A stretch of DNA of 64,000 bases from positions 3,176,136 through 3,240,135 of the forward strand of contig NZ_FNLF01000002.1 of the NCBI RefSeq assembly GCF_900103175.1, written 5' to 3'. Made by a program: the position numbers and the translations under genes. Source of the DNA: Tsukamurella pulmonis. GTDB taxonomy: Bacteria > Actinomycetota > Actinomycetes > Mycobacteriales > Mycobacteriaceae. Below, piece by piece: positions 57,008 through 64,000 of this stretch (within the stretch, counting starts at the first letter, position 1; each line of letters opens with the position of its first letter). The notes beneath the pieces were generated by a model that saw only the letters and a program-made list of their open reading frames with translations, did not search any database and was not told the origin of the DNA.

Positions 57008-57675
57008 GATCCTCCTGGGTCCACGGTCTGGTCCGGTGCCGGGCGGCTCTGATAGAGAGAGCGCTTGGCGATGTACTGCACCACGCCGTCGGGCACCAGG
57101 TACCAGACGGGTCGCCCGGCGTCGGCACGCGCGCGACATTCGGTCGACGAGATGGCCAGCGCGGGCACCTCCACGAGGAACAATCTATCCTTCGGCACGT
57201 CCGAGAGGTGATCCGCGGCCAGCTGGTAGCCCGGCCGGGAGACCCCGACGAAGGTCGCGAGCCCGAACAGCTCCTCCCAGTCCTGCCAGCTCAGGATCGA
57301 CGCGAGAGCGTCGGCGCCGGTGATGAAGAACAGGTCGGTGTCGGGGCTCTGCCGGTGCAGATCGCGCAGCGTGTCGACGGTGTAGGTGTCGCCACCGCGA
57401 TCGATGTCGACGCGGCTCACGCCGAAGCGCGGGTTCGAGGCGGTCGCGATGACCGTCATCAGGTAGCGGTCCTCGGCGGGCGTGACCTCGCTCTTCTGCC
57501 AGGGCCTGCCGGTGGGGACGAAGATCACCTCGTCGAGGTCGAAGCGGTCCGCCACCTCGCTCGCGGCCACGAGGTGCCCGTGGTGGATGGGGTCGAAGGT
57601 CCCGCCCATCACGCCGACGCGACGGCGGCTCTTCTCACCGGCGCGGGGGTTCCCGGCGGCGCTGGACTCACGCAT
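57004..57675 (-). CDS. nadD: Nicotinate-nucleotide adenylyltransferase NadD
   Basis: A 223-residue enzyme that makes deamido-NAD from nicotinate mononucleotide and ATP. The motif [11 protein letters not shown] is at residues 24-34, and [24 protein letters not shown] at the C-terminus is the second signature (ISST-R). First gene of the overlapping operon with rsfS, gpgP, octT and degV. Confidence 0.96.
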   Translation of the reverse strand: MRESSAAGNPRAGEKSRRRVGVMGGTFDPIHHGHLVAASEVADRFDLDEVIFVPTGRPWQKSEVTPAEDRYLMTVIATASNPRFGVSRVDIDRGGDTYTVDTLRDLHRQSPDTDLFFITGADALASILSWQDWEELFGLATFVGVSRPGYQLAADHLSDVPKDRLFLVEVPALAISSTECRARADAGRPVWYLVPDGVVQYIAKRSLYQSRPAPDQTVDPGGS

Positions 57676-57706
57676 AACGGTCCATCCTATGCGTCGCCCT
57701 GCGACG

Positions 57707-59197
57707 TCACACGGGCAGCAGGCGGCCGATGACCTCGGCCAGCTGCCCCGCGGTGCGACATTCGTACATGTCGATCAGCCGCCCGTACTTGTCGGCGACG
57801 GAATCGCCGGTCCCCCACGACGCCCTCCGCTCGGGATTGAGCCAGAAGGCGTGCCGCGACTTCTCGACGAGCTCGTCGAGTTCGGCGAGCGCGGGGTCGG
57901 TGTGGTTGGAGCGCGCGTCCCCGAGGATCAGCAGCGTCCCCCGGTGCGTGACCGCGTCCGGGAAGTCGCGGACGAAGGTCCGCAGGACGTTGCCGTAGTC
58001 CGAGCCGCCGAACCGCGCGACGTTGGTCTCCCGGATCACCCGGTCGAACATGTCCACCACGGTGTCCACGGTGAGCGTGCGCGACGGGTCGATGTAGTCG
58101 GTGATCTCATCGACCGAGTCGACGAACCCGAACACCCGGATCTTGGAGAACTCCGCGCTGAGCGCGTGCGTGAGCAGCAGCGTGAAGTTGGAGAAGCCCG
58201 CGACGGAGCCGGAGAGGTCGCACAGCAGCACGAGCTCGGGCTTGGTGGGCCGGGGCCGACGGTGCGCGAGATCGATCGGCACGCCGCCGGTGGACATCGA
58301 CTTGCGCAACGTGCGCCGCAGGTCGATGGGGCCGCGACGGGCGCGGCGCCGGCGCACGAGCAGGCGCGTGGACAGCTGCCGGGCCAGCGGCCGGACGGTC
58401 TGCTCCATGCGGTGCAGCTCGGTGCGCGTGGCGGCGAAGAACGCGACGTTCTCCGGCAGCTGCGGCGCGGCGTACTGCGCGACGGCCTCGGGCCCCCGTC
58501 GGGCCGCCATGGCGACGGACGTGAGCTCCTGCACCCGCTCGGTGAGGCCCGCGACGCGCGAGCGCGCGACCCGGCGCGCCGACTCGTACTCGAAGCTGCC
58601 CGGTGCGGCGCCGTCCTCGCCGGCGGCGGCGAGCAGTCCGTTGGCGATGGCGGCGATCAGCGTCTGCGGGTTCAGCGCTTTGAGCGCCTGGTACGAGGAG
58701 AAGGCGGTGCCCGTGGCCGACTGGTACTCCCCGAGCTGCTCGACGATCTGGCTGGCGATGCCGTCGTGGTCGCCGCCCGCCACCAGCGCGGCGACGGCCT
58801 CCTGCCGCAGCGCCTCGCGCGTCGCGTCGGGATCGGGCGGGGTGTCGGCGGCCGGCATCTTCAGCGGGTCGACCTGGTCGGGCGCCTCCCCCGGCACGCC
58901 CTGGCATCCGCCCGGCCCGCCCTGGCCGGAGCCGCCGGTGGCGCCGTCGGCCCCGAAACCGCCCCGGACGGGGAAGTACAGGTCGAAGATCACGTCGAAG
59001 GTCTTACGGTGCATCTGCTCGCGCAGCAGTACCGCGGCGAGGCCCTCGCGGAGCTGGCTCCGGTCGGTGAGGTCGAGCACCGTCAGCACCTCGGCGGCGG
59101 TGATCGCCTCGCCGGGGCCGATGGCCATGCCCCGCTCGCGCAGCGTCCGCACGAAGGCGTGCAGGTGCTGATCGAGCGGGGTGCCGGCGGTCGTCAT
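57707..59197 (-). CDS. VWA domain protein, CoxE-like
   Basis: A 496-residue protein. A basic C-terminal half contains a von Willebrand A domain with a MIDAS-like motif ([12 protein letters not shown], about residues 315-330) and the partner [12 protein letters not shown]. The N-terminal half is a helical region of the CoxE family. Translation from ATG 59197 overlaps the MoxR stop (TAATG). VWA and MoxR partners form a metallochaperone-type complex. No carbon monoxide dehydrogenase genes are adjacent. Confidence 0.88.
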   Translation of the reverse strand: MTTAGTPLDQHLHAFVRTLRERGMAIGPGEAITAAEVLTVLDLTDRSQLREGLAAVLLREQMHRKTFDVIFDLYFPVRGGFGADGATGGSGQGGPGGCQGVPGEAPDQVDPLKMPAADTPPDPDATREALRQEAVAALVAGGDHDGIASQIVEQLGEYQSATGTAFSSYQALKALNPQTLIAAIANGLLAAAGEDGAAPGSFEYESARRVARSRVAGLTERVQELTSVAMAARRGPEAVAQYAAPQLPENVAFFAATRTELHRMEQTVRPLARQLSTRLLVRRRRARRGPIDLRRTLRKSMSTGGVPIDLAHRRPRPTKPELVLLCDLSGSVAGFSNFTLLLTHALSAEFSKIRVFGFVDSVDEITDYIDPSRTLTVDTVVDMFDRVIRETNVARFGGSDYGNVLRTFVRDFPDAVTHRGTLLILGDARSNHTDPALAELDELVEKSRHAFWLNPERRASWGTGDSVADKYGRLIDMYECRTAGQLAEVIGRLLPV

Positions 59198-60099
59198 TAC
59201 AGTCCCAGCGCCGTGGCCGCGGTCTCGATGTCGACCTGATGCTTGAGCACCACCCCCAGCGTCGGGCGCAGGGCCGCCTTGTCGATGGAGCCGTTCGCGC
59301 TGCCGGTGACGCCCAGCGCGAGCAGGGTGCGGCACCAGTCCAGCGTCTCCGAGACCGACGGCTTCTTCTTCAGGTCCAGCCCGCGCAGCGTCGAGATGAC
59401 GCGGAGCAGCTGCTGCGCCACCTCGGTCGGCAGGTCGGGGACGCGGCTGCGGATGATCGACAGTTCCAGCTCGGCGTCCGGGAAGTCGATGTGCAGGTAG
59501 AGGCAGCGCCGCTTGAGCGCCTCCGACAGCTCGCGGGTGGCATTGGAGGTGAGGAAGACCAGCGGCTTGCGCACGGCGGTGATGGTCCCCAGCTCGGGCA
59601 CCGTCACCGCGTAGTCCGAGAGCACCTCCAGCAGCAGGCCCTCGAACTCGAGGTCGGCCTTGTCGGCCTCGTCGATGAGCAGCACCGACGGTCCGTCCTC
59701 GCGCACGGCCTGCAGGAGGGGCCGCGGGAGGAGGAACTCCTCCGAGAAGACGTCCTGCTTGGTGTCGTCCCAGTCCCCGTCGCCGCCGGAGGACTGGATA
59801 CGCAGGATCTGCTTGGCGTGGTTCCACTCGTAGAGGGCGCGGGCCTCGTCGATGCCCTCGTAGCACTGCAGGCGGACGAAACGCGCGGCGCGGGCCTGCG
59901 AGCAGGCGCGGGCCAGCTCGGTCTTGCCGACGCCGGCGGGCCCCTCGACGAGGAGCGGCTTGCCGAGCTTGTCGGCGAGGAAGACGGCGGTGGCCGTCGC
60001 CACGGACGGGATGTACCCCGTCTCGCGGAGCGCGGCGGCGACGTCGTCGACGCTGGTGAACAGGGCGGTGGGAGCCGGGGTGGCGGCGAGAGTACTCAG
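59197..60099 (-). CDS. MoxR-type AAA+ ATPase, CoxD-like, with apparent CTG start
   Basis: A 300-residue AAA+ ATPase. Walker A is EGPAGVGKTE, Walker B VLLIDEADKADLEFEGLLLE, and sensor 1 is LTSNATRELSEALKRRC. The family N-terminus (FTSVDDVAAALRETGYIPS) has no ATG, GTG or TTG before it in frame. A CTG at 60099 overlaps the TGA of the upstream gene as CTGA, and GGAAGG lies 7 bases upstream, the same arrangement as the ATGA/GTGA couplings elsewhere here. A GTG inside the family region would remove 20 conserved residues. I therefore propose CTG initiation. Confidence 0.8.
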   Translation of the reverse strand: MSTLAATPAPTALFTSVDDVAAALRETGYIPSVATATAVFLADKLGKPLLVEGPAGVGKTELARACSQARAARFVRLQCYEGIDEARALYEWNHAKQILRIQSSGGDGDWDDTKQDVFSEEFLLPRPLLQAVREDGPSVLLIDEADKADLEFEGLLLEVLSDYAVTVPELGTITAVRKPLVFLTSNATRELSEALKRRCLYLHIDFPDAELELSIIRSRVPDLPTEVAQQLLRVISTLRGLDLKKKPSVSETLDWCRTLLALGVTGSANGSIDKAALRPTLGVVLKHQVDIETAATALGL

Positions 60100-60548
60100 C
60101 GTGCTGCCTTCCGTTTGAGGACCTCCTTCTCGAAGCCCTTCGACGCGATCTCTGCACTCATCTTCACACCCTTGCGAACGACGAAGCCGGGCAGCTTGAT
60201 CTTGAGGTCGATGTTCATGTCGCACAGCACGCGGACGCGGTCCTCGCCGAGGGGCGTGAGCTGGTAGTACCCGCCCTGCGAACGCACGGCCATCCCCTCG
60301 CCCTCGGACTGCCAGGCGACCTTCGTCTCCGGCGTGAAGTCGTAGCGGAAGCGCATCGTGTCGCTGATCCCGACCATGCCCGCCTCGACCTCGACGACAC
60401 GTGGGTCGCCCGCCGCGTCGCGCTCGACGACGGTCACGCTCTTGTGCGAGGCCGACCACTCGGGCAGCGACTCGACGTCCAGCAGCGTCGCGTACGCGAG
60501 CGCGGCGGGGGCGTCGATCTCGAACTCGACCTTCTCGTTGATTGCCAT
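60096..60548 (-). CDS. SRPBCC family protein, CoxG-like (1)
   Basis: A 150-residue START/SRPBCC-fold protein with a hydrophobic ligand pocket. Begins MAINEKVEFEIDAPAALAYA and contains VESLPEWSASHKSV. It is a paralogue of the next gene. Directly upstream of the MoxR and VWA genes, an order also found for coxG-coxD-coxE. No signal peptide. ATG at 60548. Confidence 0.85.
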   Translation of the reverse strand: MAINEKVEFEIDAPAALAYATLLDVESLPEWSASHKSVTVVERDAAGDPRVVEVEAGMVGISDTMRFRYDFTPETKVAWQSEGEGMAVRSQGGYYQLTPLGEDRVRVLCDMNIDLKIKLPGFVVRKGVKMSAEIASKGFEKEVLKRKAAR

Positions 60549-60603
60549 TGCAACAATCTAGCTGTGCCGCCGGCCCCACCGAACCGAGCCCGGCGGTGGA
60601 GGG

Positions 60604-61053
60604 TCAGGAGGCGCTCTTGCGCTTCATGACCTCCTTGGTCAGCCCGTTCTTGATGATGTCCATGGCCAGCTTGATGCCCTTCTTCACCACGAAGCCGGGC
60701 GCCTTGACCTTGGGGTCGAGGTACATCGTGACCTTGACGTGGGTCTGATCGTCGCCCTTGGGCGCGAGCTCGTAGATACCGCCCTGGCTGCGCACGGCGG
60801 TGCCCTCGTTGCGGGTGTCCCACTTGCAGCTGACGTCGGTGAAGACGTAGTCGAAGGTCAGGTTGTCGCTGAACATCATCAGGCCGACGGACGCGTCGAC
60901 CACGCTGGGGCGGCCGTTGGCGTCGCGCTCGACCACCTTGACGTTGCTGTGGGCCGAGGACCAGTCCGGCAGCGCCTCGACGTCCGCGAGCGTGTCGAGG
61001 ACCAGGGAGACCGGCGCGTCGATGTCGAATTCGAGGGACTCGTTGATTGCCAT
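60604..61053 (-). CDS. SRPBCC family protein, CoxG-like (2)
   Basis: A 149-residue paralogue of the neighbour, starting MAINESLEFDIDAPVSLVLD and containing VEALPDWSSAHSNVKVVERDANGRPSVV. The two proteins share most conserved positions, so they are a tandem duplication. The 55-base gap between them allows co-transcription. Ligand unknown. Confidence 0.85.
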   Translation of the reverse strand: MAINESLEFDIDAPVSLVLDTLADVEALPDWSSAHSNVKVVERDANGRPSVVDASVGLMMFSDNLTFDYVFTDVSCKWDTRNEGTAVRSQGGIYELAPKGDDQTHVKVTMYLDPKVKAPGFVVKKGIKLAMDIIKNGLTKEVMKRKSAS

Positions 61054-61099
61054 GGCGACAACCTACCCCCGACGGTGCGCCCGTCCGGCCGGGTCGCGA

Positions 61100-62386
61100 T
61101 TACCGGGGCCGAACGTGCCCGTCGCCCCACGCGATCCACTTGGTGGAGGTGAGTTCCGGCAGACCCATCGGGCCGCGGGCGTGCAGCTTCTGCGTCGAGA
61201 TCCCGATCTCGGCGCCGAAGCCGAACTGCTCGCCGTCGGTGAAGGCGGTGGACGCGTTGACCATGACGGCGGCGGCGTCCACCCGGGTGGTGAAGGCGCG
61301 GGCGGCGGCGAGGTCACCGGTGACGATCGCCTCGGTGTGCCCGGTGCCGTAGCGGTCGATGTGCTCGATCGCCTCGTCCAGCCCGTCGACGAGCTTCACC
61401 GCGATGTCGAGGCTGAGGTACTCGTCGGCCCAGTCGGTGTCGGTGGCGGGCACCATGCCGGTCTCGTCGCCGTGCACGATCACGCCCTCGGCCTGGAACG
61501 TGCCGAGCAGGCGGGGCAGGAAGACGTCCTTGAGCGCCGCGTCCACGAGCACGGTCTCGACGGTGTTGCACACGCTGGGCCGGCGGGTCTTGGCGTTGAC
61601 CACGATCCGCTCGGCCATGTCGAGGTCGGCCGCGGGGTGCACGTAGATGTGGCAGTTGCCGGTGCCGGTCTCGATGGTGGGCACGGTCGCGTCGCGCACG
61701 ACGGCCGCGATCAATCCGGCGCCGCCGCGCGGGATCACCACGTCGACGAGGCCGCGGGCGCGGATCAGGGCGGTGACGCTGGCCCGGGAATCGGCGGAGA
61801 GCAGCGCGACCGCGTCGGGCGTGATCCCGCTCGCCTGCAGCGACTCCCGGAGCACGGCCACGAGGGCGGCATTCGACGAGGCGGCCGAGCTGGAGCCGCG
61901 CAGCAGCACGGCGTTGCCGGACTTGAGCGTGAGCCCGAACGCGTCGACTGTGACGTTGGGCCGGGCCTCGTAGACGATGCCCACCACGCCGAGCGGCACG
62001 GCGACCTGCCGCAGCTCGAGGCCGTTGGGCAGGGTCGATCCGCGCAGCACCGTCCCGATGGGGTCCGGCAGCCCGGCGACCTGACGCAGGCCGGAGGCGA
62101 TGCCGTCGACCCGGGCCTCGGTGAGGGCGAGCCGGTCGATGAGCGACTCCTCGGTGCCGGCGGCGCGGGCGCGCTCGACGTCCTCCGCGTTCGCGGCGAG
62201 GATGCGGTCCTTGTGCGCCAGCAGCGCGTCGGCGGCGGCGTGCAGCGCGGCGTTCTTCTGCTCGGTGGTCAGCGTGATCAGCTGCTTCGAGGCGGCGCGG
62301 GCGGCGCGGGCCGCCTCCTCGACCGCGGCGGTCGCGGCCCGCAGTTCGGCGTCGGCGGTGGCGTCGGAGGCGGTGGGCGTGCTCAT
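61100..62386 (-). CDS. proA: Gamma-glutamyl phosphate reductase ProA
   Basis: A 428-residue NADPH-dependent enzyme of proline biosynthesis that reduces gamma-glutamyl phosphate to glutamate semialdehyde. The catalytic Cys lies in [15 protein letters not shown] and the nucleotide region is [19 protein letters not shown]. proB is not in the window. Position matches Rv2427c, the end of the shared gene order. Confidence 0.96.
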   Translation of the reverse strand: MSTPTASDATADAELRAATAAVEEAARAARAASKQLITLTTEQKNAALHAAADALLAHKDRILAANAEDVERARAAGTEESLIDRLALTEARVDGIASGLRQVAGLPDPIGTVLRGSTLPNGLELRQVAVPLGVVGIVYEARPNVTVDAFGLTLKSGNAVLLRGSSSAASSNAALVAVLRESLQASGITPDAVALLSADSRASVTALIRARGLVDVVIPRGGAGLIAAVVRDATVPTIETGTGNCHIYVHPAADLDMAERIVVNAKTRRPSVCNTVETVLVDAALKDVFLPRLLGTFQAEGVIVHGDETGMVPATDTDWADEYLSLDIAVKLVDGLDEAIEHIDRYGTGHTEAIVTGDLAAARAFTTRVDAAAVMVNASTAFTDGEQFGFGAEIGISTQKLHARGPMGLPELTSTKWIAWGDGHVRPR

Positions 62387-62441
62387 GGTCCGAGAATACG
62401 GGGCCGCCGGAATCGTCAGTGCGCGGTGCTACGTTGCGCTC

Positions 62442-62852
62442 GTGTCCCGCCGAAGAACCGCTCGCAGCCTGTCGCGGCAGGCGTGGATCTCGCTGCTCCT
62501 CGTGGTCGCGACCGCGGTCTTCGTGGCCGTCGGCGCGCTGCGCGACCGCTCCTCCGCGGAACCCTCCTCCGGTCCCGCGGCCCCCTCGGCGGGACCGTCC
62601 GCGGGTGCACCCCTCGCCGGGGTCCGGATCGTCGCCGCCCGCGAGCGCGCGCCGCAGCCCTACCGGCGCGCCGCCTTCGGGAAGGCGTGGACGGACGATC
62701 AGTCGGCCCCGCTCGGGCACAACGGCTGCGACACTCGTATTATCTATAGCGAATTTCCGGAGCTAGCCCGCCGTAGTGCTCTGACGTGCAATAAGTCGAT
62801 GCACGCCTGCGCTTCGACTGAACGAGCGACGTGTGGCACATCACGGAGGTGA
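62442..62852 (+). pseudogene. Broken HNH endonuclease (DUF1524-like) gene, 5' part
   Basis: GTG at 62442 begins a protein with a transmembrane or signal segment (RQAWISLLLVVATAVFVAVGAL), a Pro/Ser/Ala linker and the start of a secreted HNH domain (AFGKAWTDDQSAPLGHNGCDTR). After about 62736 the homology stops and a sequence unlike the family runs to TGA at 62852. The base composition drops at that point. The missing catalytic half indicates that the gene was cut by recombination or insertion. Confidence 0.7.
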
Positions 62853-62985
62853 CTCTAATGAATTTGGCTGCGGGCAGGTGCAGCGGCTCCCCCTGTTGGC
62901 CTCGGTGGCTGCTGCCCTTGGTTACGACCGCAATCGCGACCGTTCAACATGTCGAGGTCATGCCGACCACTCACGCGGTGGAGCT

Positions 62986-63765
62986 GTGACCCGTCGCGAA
63001 GCGATCGGGGCCGCGGCGGCAGTGATGATGATCGCGGGCACCACGGGGTGTTCGATCGCGCCGGGTAGTGGAGAATCAGTTCTGGCCGCTCCTGCGTCTG
63101 GAACGGCAGCAGCGGGCACTGAGGCCGGTGACGGGCGTCGAGGTGCGTTGGCGGCGCTGGAGCAGCTTCCAGTCAAGGGGCGCGCACCGAAGACCGGATA
63201 TGCGCGCAGCCAGTTCGGGATCGCGTGGACCGACGCGAACACAGTTCTGTGGGGCGGGGATTCGTTGAGCACTCGCGAGAACATCCTGTCGCGGGACTTG
63301 ACCGATATCACTTGTAAGCCCCGGTCTGGGAAGACCTCTCCGCCGTGCGTGGTGCAGTCGGGTGTACTGCAGGATCCGTATACCGCCAAGACGCTGAACT
63401 TCGTTCGCGGGGACAAGACTTCGCCGTTGGTTCCCATCGATCACGCGGTGAGTTTGGGGGACGCATTCCAGAAGGGAGCACAACAACTTTCACTGGCCGA
63501 GCGCATCAATCTTGCTAACGACCCGCTGAATCTCGTTGCGACGACGCGTGAGCCAAACTCCGCGAAGAAGGATTCGGACGCAGCTTCGTGGCTGCCGCCC
63601 AACAAGGCGTTCCGATGCAACTACGTGGCGCGACAGGTCGCTGTAAAGGTTCGGTATCGACTCTGGGTGACGCGAGCCGAGAAGGAAGCCATCACCCGGG
63701 TGCTGTCGAGTTGCTCGCGTCAGATGCTGCCGACCGAGGCGGAGGAGGCCTTCAGAGTCGAATAG
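62986..63765 (+). CDS. Secreted HNH endonuclease family protein (DUF1524-like)
   Basis: A 259-residue protein with an N-terminal signal-like segment (AIGAAAAVMMIAGTTGCS, possible lipoprotein Cys) and a complete HNH/DUF1524 domain. AWTDANTVLWGGDSLSTREN, VPIDHAVSLGDAFQKGAQQLS, ANDPLNLVATT and SWLPPNKAFRCNYVARQVAVK contain the His-Asn-His catalytic pattern. It is a paralogue of the broken gene upstream, but its codons are visibly less GC-rich. GTG start at 62986 used. It could act on extracellular DNA; activity is not shown. Confidence 0.8.
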   Translation: MTRREAIGAAAAVMMIAGTTGCSIAPGSGESVLAAPASGTAAAGTEAGDGRRGALAALEQLPVKGRAPKTGYARSQFGIAWTDANTVLWGGDSLSTRENILSRDLTDITCKPRSGKTSPPCVVQSGVLQDPYTAKTLNFVRGDKTSPLVPIDHAVSLGDAFQKGAQQLSLAERINLANDPLNLVATTREPNSAKKDSDAASWLPPNKAFRCNYVARQVAVKVRYRLWVTRAEKEAITRVLSSCSRQMLPTEAEEAFRVE

Positions 63766-63771
63766 CTCGGG

Positions 63772-64000
63772 GTGGCCGACCTGTACGCGAAGGTCTTGAG
63801 AACGGAACGCTCGCGGGCAGCCGCGCCTGCTCGTGATGAGCTCGTAGCCGCGCCCGCTGGCGCACTCCTTAGCAGCGTCAGCACCGCCGGTCGGCAGGTC
63901 TTCATCCAAGACCTCGCTGGACGAATGGGGCTTCCAGGGTACATCGCCGCCACCATGAGACTCGCACGTGCGAGTTACGGTCCACCTCAACTGGTTCGCG
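63772..64000 (+). CDS. Possible gene running off the right edge
   Basis: An open frame of 76 codons without a stop from GTG 63772 to the window end. It reads VADLYAKVLRTERSRAAAPA at first and then ARRVFIQ-like segments such as GRQVFIQDLAGRMGLPGYIA. No family recognised. It begins 6 bases after the HNH gene stop. Only the 5' part is seen. Confidence 0.3.
   Translation, partial: MADLYAKVLRTERSRAAAPARDELVAAPAGALLSSVSTAGRQVFIQDLAGRMGLPGYIAATMRLARASYGPPQLVR

Noticed and set aside
57482-59239. 585-codon plus-strand frame opposite the VWA gene
   Set aside because: No domain and biased towards Arg, Gly and Val; the minus-strand VWA protein explains the region.
63490-63990. 166-codon minus-strand frame at the right edge
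   Set aside because: It lies opposite the C-terminal half of the HNH gene and the plus-strand open frame, with no domain or start signal.

Overview
This 64 kb window is high-GC actinobacterial chromosome from the order Mycobacteriales. The evidence is the nearly complete, collinear order of genes that I recall from Mycobacterium tuberculosis between era (Rv2364c) and proA (Rv2427c). It includes lineage-typical neighbours: the SGNH octanoyltransferase and GpgP phosphatase of methylglucose lipopolysaccharide synthesis, the GH15 trehalase next to the sulfate transporter, and Eis. A Tsukamurella/Gordonia-like genus fits best, but the genus is inference. I see no rRNA, tRNA, CRISPR array, insertion sequence or phage module.

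Layout. 1-7592 (minus strand) is a housekeeping block: era (cut by the window edge), a cytidine-deaminase-like protein, a CNNM/HlyC-type CBS protein, ybeY, phoH, an alpha/beta hydrolase, rsmE, dnaJ and hrcA. 7652-9464 (plus) holds a small conserved protein and two SIMPL proteins, one of them a lipoprotein. hemW follows on the minus strand. 10737-20625 is a sulfur-assimilation locus. A leader peptide with Cys codons precedes sirA-cysH-cysD-cysN (sulfate activation, APS reduction and sulfite reduction). A convergent cysA-cysW-cysT-subI operon imports sulfate, with eis between the two. 20678-26357 holds two small membrane proteins, trehalase, alpha-mannosidase and a small membrane peptide.

26369-36492 is an accessory stretch absent from the remembered M. 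tuberculosis order: M3 peptidase, pentapeptide-repeat protein, nitronate monooxygenase-like enzyme, AlkZ-like winged-helix glycosylase, MmpS-like lipoprotein, secreted protein, MarR/MFS/aldo-keto reductase cassette and CDF exporter. lepA and a GNAT follow. A choline-to-glycine-betaine operon (betT-betB-betA), a MazF/PemK-like protein and a frameshifted DJ-1/PfpI gene come next. 45785-49279 is the ATP-grasp / alpha-E / transglutaminase operon. rpsT, holA, comEC and comEA follow, with a lower-GC orphan gene wedged between holA and comEC. 54335-57675 is a tightly overlapping operon: DegV, octT, gpgP, rsfS and nadD. 57707-61053 is a cox-accessory-like module: VWA protein, MoxR ATPase and two SRPBCC proteins. 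proA follows. The right end holds a broken HNH (DUF1524-like) nuclease gene, an intact paralogue of different base composition and an open reading frame running off the window.

Genes within operons are joined by 1-4 base stop/start overlaps (ATGA, GTGA and in one case apparently CTGA), so translational coupling is a recurring theme. Several genes have a TANNNT-type -10 box placed 6-7 bases before the start codon, which suggests leaderless mRNAs. The observations most worth a second look are the leader peptide and hairpins ahead of sirA, the apparent CTG start of the MoxR ATPase gene, the low-GC insert next to comEC, the paired HNH genes at the right edge, and several AT-rich dyads that look like operators without an assigned regulator.
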